Below are positions 10,679 to 22,094 of a DNA stretch of 64,000 bases, one piece after another. The first letter of the stretch is position 1, and each line of letters starts with the position of its first letter. Source of the DNA: Tetrapyrgos nigripes (Eukaryota > Basidiomycota > Agaricomycetes > Agaricales > Campanellaceae); assembly GCA_013368315.1 (NCBI GenBank), contig JAACJM010000010.1:124001-188000 (forward strand), read 5' to 3'. The notes below the pieces were generated by a model. It ran no database searches and had not been told where the DNA came from. It saw only the letters and a program-made list of their open reading frames with translations. A program made the position numbers and the translations under genes.

Positions 10679-12880
10679 ATGCAGCAACCAGGCGACGACT
10701 ACGTGCGGAAAATTGCCGTCTTCATCCGCAATAATGAACGTAGTCTTGCCCAGCTCCCTTTTCAAGTCCGTCGTCGTCGTCAGCAGCAACAACAACAGGC
10801 ACAACACTCAGACGCATCCATCCTAAATCCCCTTTCATGGCTCGGTTCTGCCCCAGCGAAACCAACAGTCCTCTCCATTGATACCCACCACCTCTTCTAC
10901 ATCCTTATTCGTCTTGAAGCTCTCGGTCTTCCCATTGGATCCCTGGACGTCCGTGTAGAGAGCCCATCCAGGCCGCTCAGCTATATCAATCTCTTTCCAG
11001 ATTCAGACAAATCCGACACCCTCTCCCTATCCTCCATCCGTTCATCCCTATCTGTAGTTTCCTCGCTTTCCCTCGGCGCAGGCTGGTGGAGTCAGCCTCC
11101 ACTAGAATCAGAGCTCAAGTACATCTACTCCAGCTTCACCAAACTACCCGCACTCTCCATCACTGCACCGGGCCCCAAAGTCATTGTAGAGCTCGCCAAT
11201 GAACCTCCTAATTCGAATGCCATTCCTCTCGACTCATTTAAAAACCTTCAGAGTCTGGAATGCTTCGATATCGACCCCCGGTCTTTGCTCGGCTGGGACA
11301 GACTCGCTGATGGTCTGATTAGTCTCAAGATCAAGAAGAGCGGTCTTGAAGACCTCACAGAAGTCTTCATTGGTGCAGTCCTCGACGACCAGGCTAGAAG
11401 AGAAGGCAGTAGTAGCAGGAAACGTGTTCGCAGGATTCCAAAGGGTCCTGCCCGCGAAACGTCCTTCTACGCCACACAACTTCCCGAATCCGTTCCAGAA
11501 GCTGCCGACGAGGACCAGTCTCCGATAGCAGAAACTGGCCCAACTCAGTCATTCACTTCACCATCGGCAACCCCTCAGCTCCCTTCCTACAAGTGGTCAT
11601 CCCTCAGACATCTTTCCTTATCCGATAATTCCTTGACATTCTTCCCCTCCGAACTCATACCCTACCTTAAAACCGTTTCTCATCTCGATCTCTCCTCTAA
11701 TCTTCTTGTATCTGTTCCCCAAGGTTTGGGTGAACTGTACAACCTGATTTATCTCAATTTGTCCGACAACATGATCGATTCGGTCCTCGGAATCTATCAG
11801 AATCTTGGCCTGGTCCTCCACTTGAACCTATCCCACAACCGTCTCGAGTCTATATGTGGTTTAGAACGCCTGCATGCACTCGAGAAGATAGATTTGCGTG
11901 GAAATGTGATTGAGGAAAGCGGGGAAATAGGACGGCTGGCAACTTTACCCAACATCTCAGATATCTGGGTTGAAGGGAATCCGTTCACAGAGTATGAGGA
12001 CAATTATCGTGTCATATGTTTCGATTTTTTCTGGAAGGAAGGCAAGTCCGTCAACTTGGACGGAAACCCGCCTGGTTTCTACGAGAAGCGTCATCTCACG
12101 CAACCTCCCCCGGAACAAATGTCCTCATCTCGGCCTCCATCCACCGCTCCTTCTCCACCTATCATAGCCGTCGGTCATTCACATGCTCATCATACTCCTA
12201 CTCCTCCCCCTCCAGCCGAGGAGAAACAGTCGTCATCAGAGATCTCACCACCTTTGGAACCATTGGGCGCAGTTGGTGTGAGTAGCAAAGCCAGACGGAA
12301 GAAGGCCAAACGGATTGTCGAGTTGGATGGAGAGCATAGCGACGATGGGATGAAGGCCTCTGTGCCCAAAGCCCCTGGACATCGTCGTCAAACTTCAGAT
12401 GGTTCCAAGTACAGGATGAAGAAGAAGGAGCAGGTCGCAAACTCTCTAGGAGAGGCAGCTACCATGCTGGCAGCTGATAAACCCTCTCCCAGAGTTGATG
12501 AAGCCCAGTCTCTATCGACTGACTCTCAGTCTGTCACCGTCTCGAGACCACCTAATCCACGATCGCAGCGGTCCCGACATGGCCGTGTTCAGTCAGAGTA
12601 CACACCCTTTTCGTTGGATGACACTTCGCCAATGCAGCCACCTCCTGTGCCATCACTAAGACGGCCCCTTGATTCCCAGACCTTGAGGTCCAACAGTTCA
12701 CGTCGTGCAAGATTAACATCGTCTGTCTATGATCCTCCGATAGGCAATATTGAAGAGGCTGGAGAAGATGCTACTGACGATGCTGAAGCGTTCCGTCGGA
12801 GAATCGAGGCATTGAAGAAGGATATGGGAGATGGTTGGTTAAAGGTGTTCAGTCAGACTCAGGTGAAGACACCTTCATAG
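10679..12880 (+). CDS. Leucine-rich-repeat protein, STK11IP/nischarin-like
   Basis: A single-exon gene of 733 residues from the ATG at 10679; an in-frame GTG upstream at 10640 is not preferred. The N-terminal 270 residues form a conserved region (YVRKIAVFIRNNERSL; LLGWDRLADGLISLKIKK). At least five leucine-rich repeats follow at about residues 310-460 (LRHLSLSDNSLTFFP, HLDLSSNLLVSVP, YLNLSDNMIDSV, HLNLSHNRLESI, KIDLRGNVI), with a cap (DIWVEGNPF). The C-terminal 270 residues are disordered and Ser/Pro-rich. The layout resembles LKB1-interacting protein (STK11IP) and uncharacterised fungal homologues. A scaffold role is likely but no partner is shown by the sequence. Confidence 0.8.
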   Translation: MQQPGDDYVRKIAVFIRNNERSLAQLPFQVRRRRQQQQQQAQHSDASILNPLSWLGSAPAKPTVLSIDTHHLFYILIRLEALGLPIGSLDVRVESPSRPLSYINLFPDSDKSDTLSLSSIRSSLSVVSSLSLGAGWWSQPPLESELKYIYSSFTKLPALSITAPGPKVIVELANEPPNSNAIPLDSFKNLQSLECFDIDPRSLLGWDRLADGLISLKIKKSGLEDLTEVFIGAVLDDQARREGSSSRKRVRRIPKGPARETSFYATQLPESVPEAADEDQSPIAETGPTQSFTSPSATPQLPSYKWSSLRHLSLSDNSLTFFPSELIPYLKTVSHLDLSSNLLVSVPQGLGELYNLIYLNLSDNMIDSVLGIYQNLGLVLHLNLSHNRLESICGLERLHALEKIDLRGNVIEESGEIGRLATLPNISDIWVEGNPFTEYEDNYRVICFDFFWKEGKSVNLDGNPPGFYEKRHLTQPPPEQMSSSRPPSTAPSPPIIAVGHSHAHHTPTPPPPAEEKQSSSEISPPLEPLGAVGVSSKARRKKAKRIVELDGEHSDDGMKASVPKAPGHRRQTSDGSKYRMKKKEQVANSLGEAATMLAADKPSPRVDEAQSLSTDSQSVTVSRPPNPRSQRSRHGRVQSEYTPFSLDDTSPMQPPPVPSLRRPLDSQTLRSNSSRRARLTSSVYDPPIGNIEEAGEDATDDAEAFRRRIEALKKDMGDGWLKVFSQTQVKTPS

Positions 12881-13174
12881 CTCTATATTTATCTAGACCT
12901 TTCCTCTCGTTACGCATTCTTTTGGATCTACATATCTGTACAGATAGTTATGCCTGCTTGCATGTATCATGGAATAATACACCTTTGTTAATGTGTGCCC
13001 ACTGTCAAATATTAAAACGCTCAAACATGTGTCGAGTTGTGACGTGACTTTTTGTGACCTCTAGTGCTCCTCCCCATTCCCATTCCTCTTTAATAAAGTA
13101 CCGCTGTCTGCGACACTACCTCTCACCCTCAAGTCGCTCTTTACCTCTTCTATACCACAATTAGGTCTTTATAA

Positions 13175-14109
<935 letters not shown>

Positions 14110-14543
14110 AAGGACCGATCCCAATGTTCATCGACGAACGCACTAGTATTATGCCTTGCATGAGTAAATTGCCACGTACCCCCACACGGACTATATGCCT
14201 TCTATAATTTCCTTGTTCTCCTCTATACATCTCATCTTTCTTGCTGCTCCATACCCACTCGTTTCATAGTACCATTGTGAACATTCTTTTTTACTTAGCT
14301 CTGTCTGTCGAGCGGTTGGTCCTACACGGTTTTAATGGTTTTACCATCGTATATGTTGTAAGAATGTCTGTGTTCGATTGGTGAAGCAACTTCAAGCAAG
14401 TTCCCCAATCGAGACTGCAAGTGTAAGGATTATGCGAAGATGTCGTGCTCATGTTGACTCTTGAGAAAGTGAATGATGAATCTCCTCGACCACTCTTTTT
14501 CGGGGATACTTAGCTCCTGGCTTCTACGCTTTGTCATAACGCC
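14110..14543. other. Intergenic between ARF6 and cysteine synthase
   Basis: This 434-bp gap holds the ARF6 3' UTR (pyrimidine-rich, 14160-14300) and the cysteine synthase promoter. No TATA box, repeat or RNA gene was recognised. Confidence 0.4.
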
Positions 14544-15945
14544 ATGTTCTCTGCAGTTCGTCGTCCGTTAACACGTAGCTTCACAAGCAGACCTGTGACA
14601 GCCTTTACGGGCGCTGTCGGAAACACCCCTCTGGTATGTCACATACATCCATTCATTGCAAGTTGTTTGTTGACCTTGGAGACTAGATTTACCTTAAAGG
14701 TTTATCTGAACAGACTGGGTCAACTATCCTAGGGAAAGCCGAGTTTCAGAATCCTGGTGGAAGTGTCAAAGACCGTGCTGCGCTCGGACTAGTAGTAGAT
14801 GCTGAGAGGAAAGGATTGTAAGTAGTCTTTATCCTTGTGTCTACGCAAAAAGCTTTCCTCCGTCCTTCTAGACTTAACCCAGGTGGTGTCGTTGTTGAAG
14901 GAACTGCTGGAAACACGGGCATTGGACTGGCCCACGTTTGCAGGAGTCGTGGTTATAGATGTGTGATATTCATGCCCAACACTCAAGTAGGGATCCAACT
15001 GCTCTTTCGCGTTACCTTACCGTCTTACTCAAAGTTACATCTCAGAGTCAAGAGAAAATAGATCTCTTACGCATGCTTGGAGCAGAAGTATACCCAGTAC
15101 CTGCTGTTGCCTATGATGACCCGAAGAACTACAACCACCAAGCCAGGGATTTTGCAAAGGATACTCCCAACTCTATATGGACGGATCAGTTTGATAATAC
15201 AGCGAACGCCAATGCACACTACGAGACCACTGGACCAGAAATTTGGGAGCAAACTCAAGGGAAAGTAGATGGATTCGTTTGCGCGACAGGCACAGGCGGG
15301 ACGTTAGCAGGTGCAGGCAAATTCTTGCACGAGAAAAGCCAAAGAAAGACGCAGATTTGGCTTGCTGACCCTCCTGGCAGTGTTCTCACAAGTCAGTGGA
15401 AATGTCATCTTCTGTACTGGCCCATGCTGAACGGTAAAACCTAGGCTACGTGACAAGTGGAGGGAAATTGATTGAGCGAGCCGGTAGCTCGATAACTGAA
15501 GGTTAGTTTCATCAACAATAAAAATTATGCTCAGTTTTACACGACCTGACGGTGTACTCGTAGGTATTGGCCAAGGAAGGATCACCAACAACCTGGGGAC
15601 TTTTGTCAACCAACTGTCTGGTGCATTCACGGTACCGGATGAGCAGTCGATTGAAATGCTGTACAGAATGCTGGATACTGAAGGTCTGTACCTTGGTGCC
15701 AGCTCCGCGCTAAATGTTGCAGCAGCGGTGGAACTTGCAGGCAAGCTTGGCAAAGGTGGGTAAAAACGTGTTGAACGAGAAGGACACGAGCTGACGGGTG
15801 GACTACAGGATCGACGGTTGTGACTGTTCTGTGCGATGGAGCATATCGGTATCAGAGCCGACTTTTTTCACGGAAATGGCTCGAGTCGAAAGGGTTGAAT
15901 GGAGCGATTCCAGAGGAATTGCAAAAGTACATAGTGCTTCCCTAG
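14544..15945 (+). CDS. Mitochondrial cysteine synthase (OAS sulfhydrylase)
   Basis: Seven exons (14544-14633, 14687-14817, 14872-14986, 15046-15391, 15445-15501, 15564-15755, 15809-15945) encode 355 residues. It is a fold-type II PLP enzyme that makes cysteine from O-acetylserine and sulfide. Seen are GNTPL, the PLP lysine in GGSVKDRAA, the substrate loop EGTAGNTG and the phosphate-binding [10 protein letters not shown]. The first 20 residues ([18 protein letters not shown]) are basic and Ser-rich without acid, like a mitochondrial presequence. Every intron is 53-62 nt and keeps frame. A broken second copy lies at 20838-22028. Confidence 0.93.
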
Positions 15946-16998
15946 TATTGTCTTGATAGTGATAACTCGGAGGAAGAGAAATGGGCGAAGAAAGAGGGAT
16001 GGGTGAAGATAGTGCGTAAATGCTGTTGTAATCTTGGTACAGCGTCGATGGTGAATGAAGCCCTGAATAGAATAGACAACGGTGAGAGGTGGAGAGGTAA
16101 TTTCAGAACAGCTATAATCGCTTAAGCTGTATGATGAATCACCAATGCTGAAACGATAGTCTAGTGCCTTTTAATGAATGGAGTTACTTAGGCAAAACGT
16201 ACGAGATCTTGAACGCGCTGGTCATGGACTCCATCCAGCCACTAACACAATTGGCGACGAAATCATTCACTTGACCCTTCTCTGTAAGACTGTACTGCTG
16301 GTTCTATTGAAGGGAATGAGGTCTGAATGTACCACTGTACCCGGCCTTAACAATATTTCCCAGTCTCGATTTCACTCCTTGCGAGCCTTCATCTTGCCCA
16401 TCATCTCCATTCTTTCCTTCTCTTTTAAACGCCTTTGGACGTGATAACCCTATGCTCGAGACTGCCTGGGCATCGCGCTAGATGCGGCAGAGTGATAGCA
16501 GCATGGCATAAAACAAGACGACGGGGACGATGCATTTGTAATTTTCATCAAGTAGTGTAGTTTATAGTTTGTTCAAAAATTTGTGATCAGCAAACTACAA
16601 CGACATATTGGACAAGAACAGCACCGAGGATGTGAAAGTGTCCCAAAGAAAGGTGAAGCTCCCAGTCCATATCAATACAGATTGAAAAGAGGTCACCGAC
16701 CGCCAACATGGCATACGATACGATCAGAAAACCACCAACACGCGCCGGCGGGCAGCCTCTAATGCAATATGGTCTTCCCTTCAGATGGACGTTTGGGTTG
16801 CTGAACGCGTTTTAGCTCAAGTCGCGTAGAATCAAGATCCGCACAGTTGTGCGCGTCAAAGAAATGTTCGCCTGGAAAGCATTAGGAACGTTTACGAAAG
16901 ATTCAGATTCAGAGTGCTCACCTTGTTCAGACGTATTCAGACGCATTCAGACATTGGTCTGGATGGTTTGAGGTAGCGTAGAATTTCGACTGGTAGTG
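15946..16998. other. Intergenic, no gene recognised
   Basis: This is about 1 kb between the cysteine synthase stop and the 3' end of the Spt5-like gene. Short frames (for example 16178-16444) show no known motif. A short tandem of ttcagacg-like units sits near 16926-16955. No RNA gene was seen. Confidence 0.4.
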
Positions 16999-19900
16999 CT
17001 AGAGAATCCGCAAACCCTTCTTCTTTTTTGCCTGCTTTCTCGGTTTTGACGGCCTTGTCGAGTGCGCTCGTGCAACTTGTCTGGCTGTAAAAAACATGTC
17101 TTGGTGCTCAGAAGAGAGTGTACGGATCTCGCAAGGTGCGCAATCTTTTGCATCAACCAAAGCATCATTGCTGACTATGCGCTCACTAGGACGCCCGCAG
17201 TTCTCAAAAATCCACGTCTTCATCCAAGGGGTCTTCTGGTGCTGGTCATTGTCGCATCTGATATGGACCCTCTGCATATATTGCCCAACATATTCCCCTC
17301 TAACAACGAGTATACCCTTGCCATAACGCCTGGGATCAATGGCGTCCTTATGCCTTGCGCCAAGATTGAAGATGTGCTCTGGCAGCACCAGTCGGGATTT
17401 ATATCCAGCCCATTGGATTCTGACAACTCCAGCCTTGATATCTGGTGTGGCATGCACACAATCAGAGCCTTGACCATGGGGAGGATTGTACTTGGCCAGG
17501 AACGTTTGGCCATCGAGTCGCTTGTTCATGGTCCAATGTGGCTGAGGTGTATGTATGGCCAAATGCTCCCAATGTTGCTGGAGACTTAGAGCGGGAGGTG
17601 TGGACAAAGGTCCCAAGCAGAGCCATCATGAACTAATTGCTCGGTTGGAGGAGTGACTGGACGGTTTTCTTCTGTGATAGACCGAATGGCGCGAGGCATA
17701 GCCTTCCAAAGCTTCAATGTGAGAGACTGATAATAACGTCGACTCTTCCAGAGGGGATAAGCTTGATGCAGAGCTAATCCGGTCCTAGAGGTACATGAGA
17801 TTGGGAATACCAAACAACCAGACAGATGACTCACTCATTATCTCGAATCTGGTCATAATCAAACGCTTTCTTATGCCCAACACCATGGTCCACCAGAAAA
17901 ACTTGGTCGAAACAGACTGTGATGCAAAGTCCACTGGTGTATTTGCTGGTTCGCTGGACACCGCGAACTGTGCCTTGATGTCTAAATGGACCTTTGACCA
18001 CATTGACTATTTTGTTTATCCATGGTTCAGGTGATGTACTCATAGGGACAAAATTCTTTTTGGGGACCAACTCGTGGCAATGCACTTGATCACCCGCATC
18101 CTTGCTTGGCTCCAGCGGGTTTTCCTGTTCATGTGTCCATTCTATTTGTTGGAGATGTTGTTGCTCGGGTCTGAGAGGAATAGCATCTTGGAGAAGTAAC
18201 TTGCCACTTTAAGTGGATGTCAGGAGAACACGAGGGAATCAGCTGCTAAGGACTTACAGAATGTGATACACGTCGTCGTGCTTGATCATCCCAATGACCT
18301 GGCCAAGCTGTGGTATGTTGACTAGAAGTTCAGTGAAAGGTTTTAGTCGTGAAGGGGGTTCAACATCAGTGACAACGCCTGAATACATGTAGTACTGTCC
18401 CCGACTTATAGTGACATGTTCATTAAGCCAGGGAACACTGCCACCATCACGGGGTCGAACAGTTTTGCAGTGGTTGATATGTACGATGTATTCCTATATC
18501 AATGTGAATAAAGGCAGACAGTATGTAGGCAACCGCTCACCTGAGCAATCAGGCCAGCTTGCAGAGATTGTGCTTGTTGACCAAAGACTCGTGAAGCTTA
18601 TGTTTGATCAGGCATCGGGCATCTTCCACGGCCGCTACAAGACCGTCTATCTCATTCTCCACACTGACAACACGTTCATCACATTCAAAGGTCCAGGTGT
18701 GGGGGGCTGGAAGAGGGTGTTGTCGAAGCAGAGGATGTCCACTCTGCCAGAACAGCGATCTAGCCTGTTCATCCATCCTGGTATCGACTTAGGTGACCTG
18801 ACGGAAGTCAAATGACATCAACAAGAGGCCATGGTCATATTCCTTTCCGTCTTTCGCCTTGCCTGTAAAAGGTTTTTTTTCAGCGATGTGCTCCTGAATT
18901 GTATACTCCCCGTGTTGGTCCTCCCCAGTCAAAAATCGCGGTTCCACTCCTGTATACACTCCCAATGGTGGGCGGTCATCAGTGGCTTTCCGTTTCATGG
19001 CAGCATTTGTGACTGGCTGTAGTCGAGGAACCAATAAGACCATAAGACGACGAAGAGGTCCCGACATCTCGCGTCTGATGACCAGACCCACGTCATCACG
19101 ATATAGGCCCTTCTTGGTGATTCGAACCCATGTGTTTGGCTCTATAGAGGGTGGTTGCCACTGCAACAGTTCCCCAAACTCCTTGACTTCGATGGGCTGC
19201 ATACGAAGACCACTTCCACGAGTGCGTCTGACAATACTCCTGGACTGTAAAAAGTCCATTAATGGACGTGCTCGTGCCGTGTCAGGGTCAGGATGAAACC
19301 CTGGCTCTCCTTCTATGTAAAGATATCCGCTCACGTTTGGAAGGCAAAACGCAGAGCGAATGATTGGTAACGAAGCGGGTATAGGGGGCGGACTGGAGGG
19401 AAGTGCAGCAGTGAATGTAACTGGAAGTGTGGCGGAACCAATTTGGGTAGTTGGCGAGTCAAGAACAGGTGGAGTAGCGTCGTCGGCGTCGAAATCACTA
19501 GCGGGGTACACGAGTTCCGTGGATCCTTCATGAACGGAGGGAAGATGAATGCTGGTGCCAGTTTCTGGTGGAAATCTTGAACCAATTTGGGTAGTCGGCG
19601 AGTCAAGAATGGGTAGAATAGCGTTGTCATCGTCAAAATCACTAGCGGGGTACATGAGTTCCATGGATCCTTCATGAACGAAGGGAAGATGAATGCTGGA
19701 GCCAGTTTCTGGTGATAATCTTGCGACGGTAGCTTTCTCATTCACCTGGTTCAGCACGCCCTCGTAATCATCACCCTGAACTGTTGCATCATCGATTGCT
19801 GCGTGCCAGTCGTCCTCAGCATTATCGGTCTGGAGAATCTCTTTCAACTGACGAAGAGCTTCCCAAGCACGATCAAGAAGTGACTCTGGTGGGTGCGAAA

Positions 19901-20621
19901 TCTCTGGTAATTCTGGTGGTGGCGAAATCTTTGGTAATGGTGGGCTGTCTTCGTTGTCTCCGTCGGGTACGTGAATGAAATACATGAAGATATCACGAAT
20001 GAGCTGGTATTCGGCCCCAGGCTACTTAAAATCAGCGATGGATGAACAGCAAAACGATTTCAACCTCACCTTGCACTTGATTTGCCAGAATACGGGGCTG
20101 GCATCTAGGCTGAGCGAGAAATGAAGATCCTAGTCAGGAACGTCGTTCTGAGTAGCCCTGATTGCGTCGGCCTCCGCCTGGGTTCTGTTGGAGAGTGGAA
20201 CATCAGGTGTAGGCAGTGTTTGAGATGTCGAATAATGACAGGGACGAGGACGAGTGTAGTCAAGTTTGATCTTGTCAAGCCTTGCCTTCAGCTTTTCTCG
20301 AGCAGATATAGGTCTAGTTTTAGAGGAAGATCCAAGCGGGGTAGAATCCATTTGACGATAAACACTGGTATCCTGGTTCTCTTCTTCAGAATCTGGACAA
20401 AACAAAGTTGAGCATCTGCTTGAGAAGTACCTTTAGAACATCGTACCTTCATCATTTATCCATGACTCGCCGTTTCCATTTAACAACTCATCCTCATCTT
20501 CATCATCACTACCAAGTTCACTATCCTCTAACGCTTCTATATCCAAAAAACCTCTTGCGTCTACACCTTCTTCCGTATCGATATGTCTGCGCCTCCGCTT
20601 GGAGGCAGGTATGGAATCCAT
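16999..20621 (-). CDS. Spt5-like NGN/KOW protein, frame interrupted, possibly decayed
   Basis: The segments follow the order of transcription elongation factor Spt5. First is a basic then acidic N-terminus (ASKRRRRH, ARGFLDIEALEDSE, then Asp/Glu runs). Next is an NGN start (DASPVFWQIKCKPGAEYQLIRDIF), a roughly 200-residue insert, and the NGN end with GYLYIEGE. KOW modules follow (TWVRITKKGLYRDDVGLVI; WTFECDERVVSVE; WLNEHVTISRGQYYMYSGVV; VVKGPFRHQGTV), then a CTR-like HDGSAWD and a basic tail ending at 16999. Four frame breaks appear: TAG at 20130-20132, TAA at 18789-18791, TGA at 18549-18551 and a shift near 17600. Each can be bypassed by a frame-keeping intron, but only with weak donors (GTTCCA, GTCACC, GTCAAC, GTTCAT). 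It is therefore either an unusual functional paralogue or a pseudogene. It is not the canonical SPT5 gene. Confidence 0.6.
19439..19722 (-). repeat. Two tandem ~141-bp repeats inside the Spt5-like NGN insert
   Basis: Two direct copies, about 19439-19580 and 19581-19722, encode near-identical blocks containing PETGSSIHLP/PETGTSIHLP, VHEGSMEL/VHEGSTEL and DSPTTQIGS. They diverge at scattered, mostly in-frame positions. They lie in the insertion that splits the NGN domain. Confidence 0.85.
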
Positions 20622-20837
20622 TGTTGGCTGGGGCCTGAAGTCTCATTAACATAACGTTTTCTCATCGAGAACGGAGAGAGAACGCGTATTTCTGCTTAAT
20701 CTACAATACTCACAGACGCGTCGCGGTTTGAAATAGAGATGAAGGAGGTGGCAGTCACGCAGTGTTACCCCCGCGTCTACCCCATACGGCATGAATTTGA
20801 ACCGACCTGCTGAGAGTCTCAAGGATTGGATTGGGGA

Positions 20838-22028
20838 GACAGCCCTTACGGGCGCTGTCAGAAACACACCTCTGGTATGTCGTATACATTCATTCATTGC
20901 AAGATCTTTGTTTGTTGACCTTAGCGACTAGATTTACCTAAAAGGTTTATCTGAGCAGACTGCACTCGGACTGGTAGTAGATGCTGAAAGGAAAGGACTG
21001 AAGTAGTCTTTATCCTTGTGTCTACGCAAAAGCTTTCCTCCGTCCTTCTAGACTTGAACCAGGTAGTGTCATTGTTGAAGGAACTGCTGGAAACACGGGC
21101 ATTGGATTAGCCCATGTCTGCAGGAGTCGTGGTTATAGATGTGATATTCATGGCCAACACTCAAGTAGGGATCCAATTGCTCTTTCGCGTTACCTTACCG
21201 TCATACTCAAAGTTACATCTCAGAGTCAAGAGAAAATAGATCTCTTACGCATGCTTGGAGCAGAAGTATACCCAGTACCTGCTGTTGCCTATGATGACCC
21301 GAAGAACTACAACCACCAAGCCAGGGATTTTGCAAAGGATACTCCCAATTCTATATGGACGGACCAGTTTGATAATACGGTGAATGCCAATGCACACTCG
21401 GATTCATTTGCGCGACAGGCACAGGCACAGGCAGGCGCAGGCAAGTTCTTGCACGAGAAAAGCCAAGGAAAAACGCAGATTTGGCTAGCTGACCCTCTCC
21501 TGGCAGTGTTCTCACAAGTCTGTGGAAATGTAGTCTTCTGTACTAGCACATGCTGAACGGTAGGACCTAGGCTACGTGACAAGTGGAGGGAAATTGATTG
21601 AGCGAACCGGTAGCTCGATAACTAAAGGTTAGTTTCATCAATCAGAATTATGCTCAGTTACACGACCTGATGGTGCGCTCGTAGGTATTGGCCAAGGAAG
21701 GATCACCAACAACCTGGAGACTTTGGTCAACCAACTGTCTGGCGCATTCACGGTACTAGATGAACAGTTGATTGAAATGCTGTACAGAATGCTGGATATT
21801 GAAGGTCTATACCTTAGTGCCAGTTTCGCGCTAAATGTTGCAGCAGCGGTGGAACTTGCAGGCAAGCTTGGTAAAACGTGTTGAACGAGAAGGACACGAG
21901 GACTGCAGGCTCGACGGTTGTGACTGTTCTGTACAATGGATACCACAGCCGACTTTTTTCACGGAAATGGCTCGAGTCGAAAGGGTTGAATGAAGCGATT
22001 CCAGACCAATTGCAAAAGTACATAGTAG
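20838..22028 (+). pseudogene. Degenerate duplicate of the cysteine synthase gene
   Basis: The stretch matches 14596-15938 closely, introns included, beginning in the exon-1 sequence before GNTPL and ending at the LQKYIV codons. The mitochondrial presequence and start codon are absent. A deletion of roughly 65-70 bp in exon 2 (near 20963) removes the GGSVKDR segment with the PLP-binding lysine. The next intron has lost its GT donor. A second deletion after 21398 removes the segment after NANAHYE, and the phosphate loop ATGTGGT has become a Gln/Ala repeat. No full-length protein is possible. The longest surviving frame is 21251-21556. Confidence 0.9.
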
Positions 22029-22094
22029 TATTCACTTGTAGTACGTACTACGCGGTTTGTAGATCGAGTGGTTTGTTTCCCACGGTGACCCTCT

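Noticed and set aside
20760..20835. tRNA-like B-box (ggttcaaattc on the minus strand)
   Set aside because: No matching A-box, anticodon arm or acceptor stem could be drawn around it.
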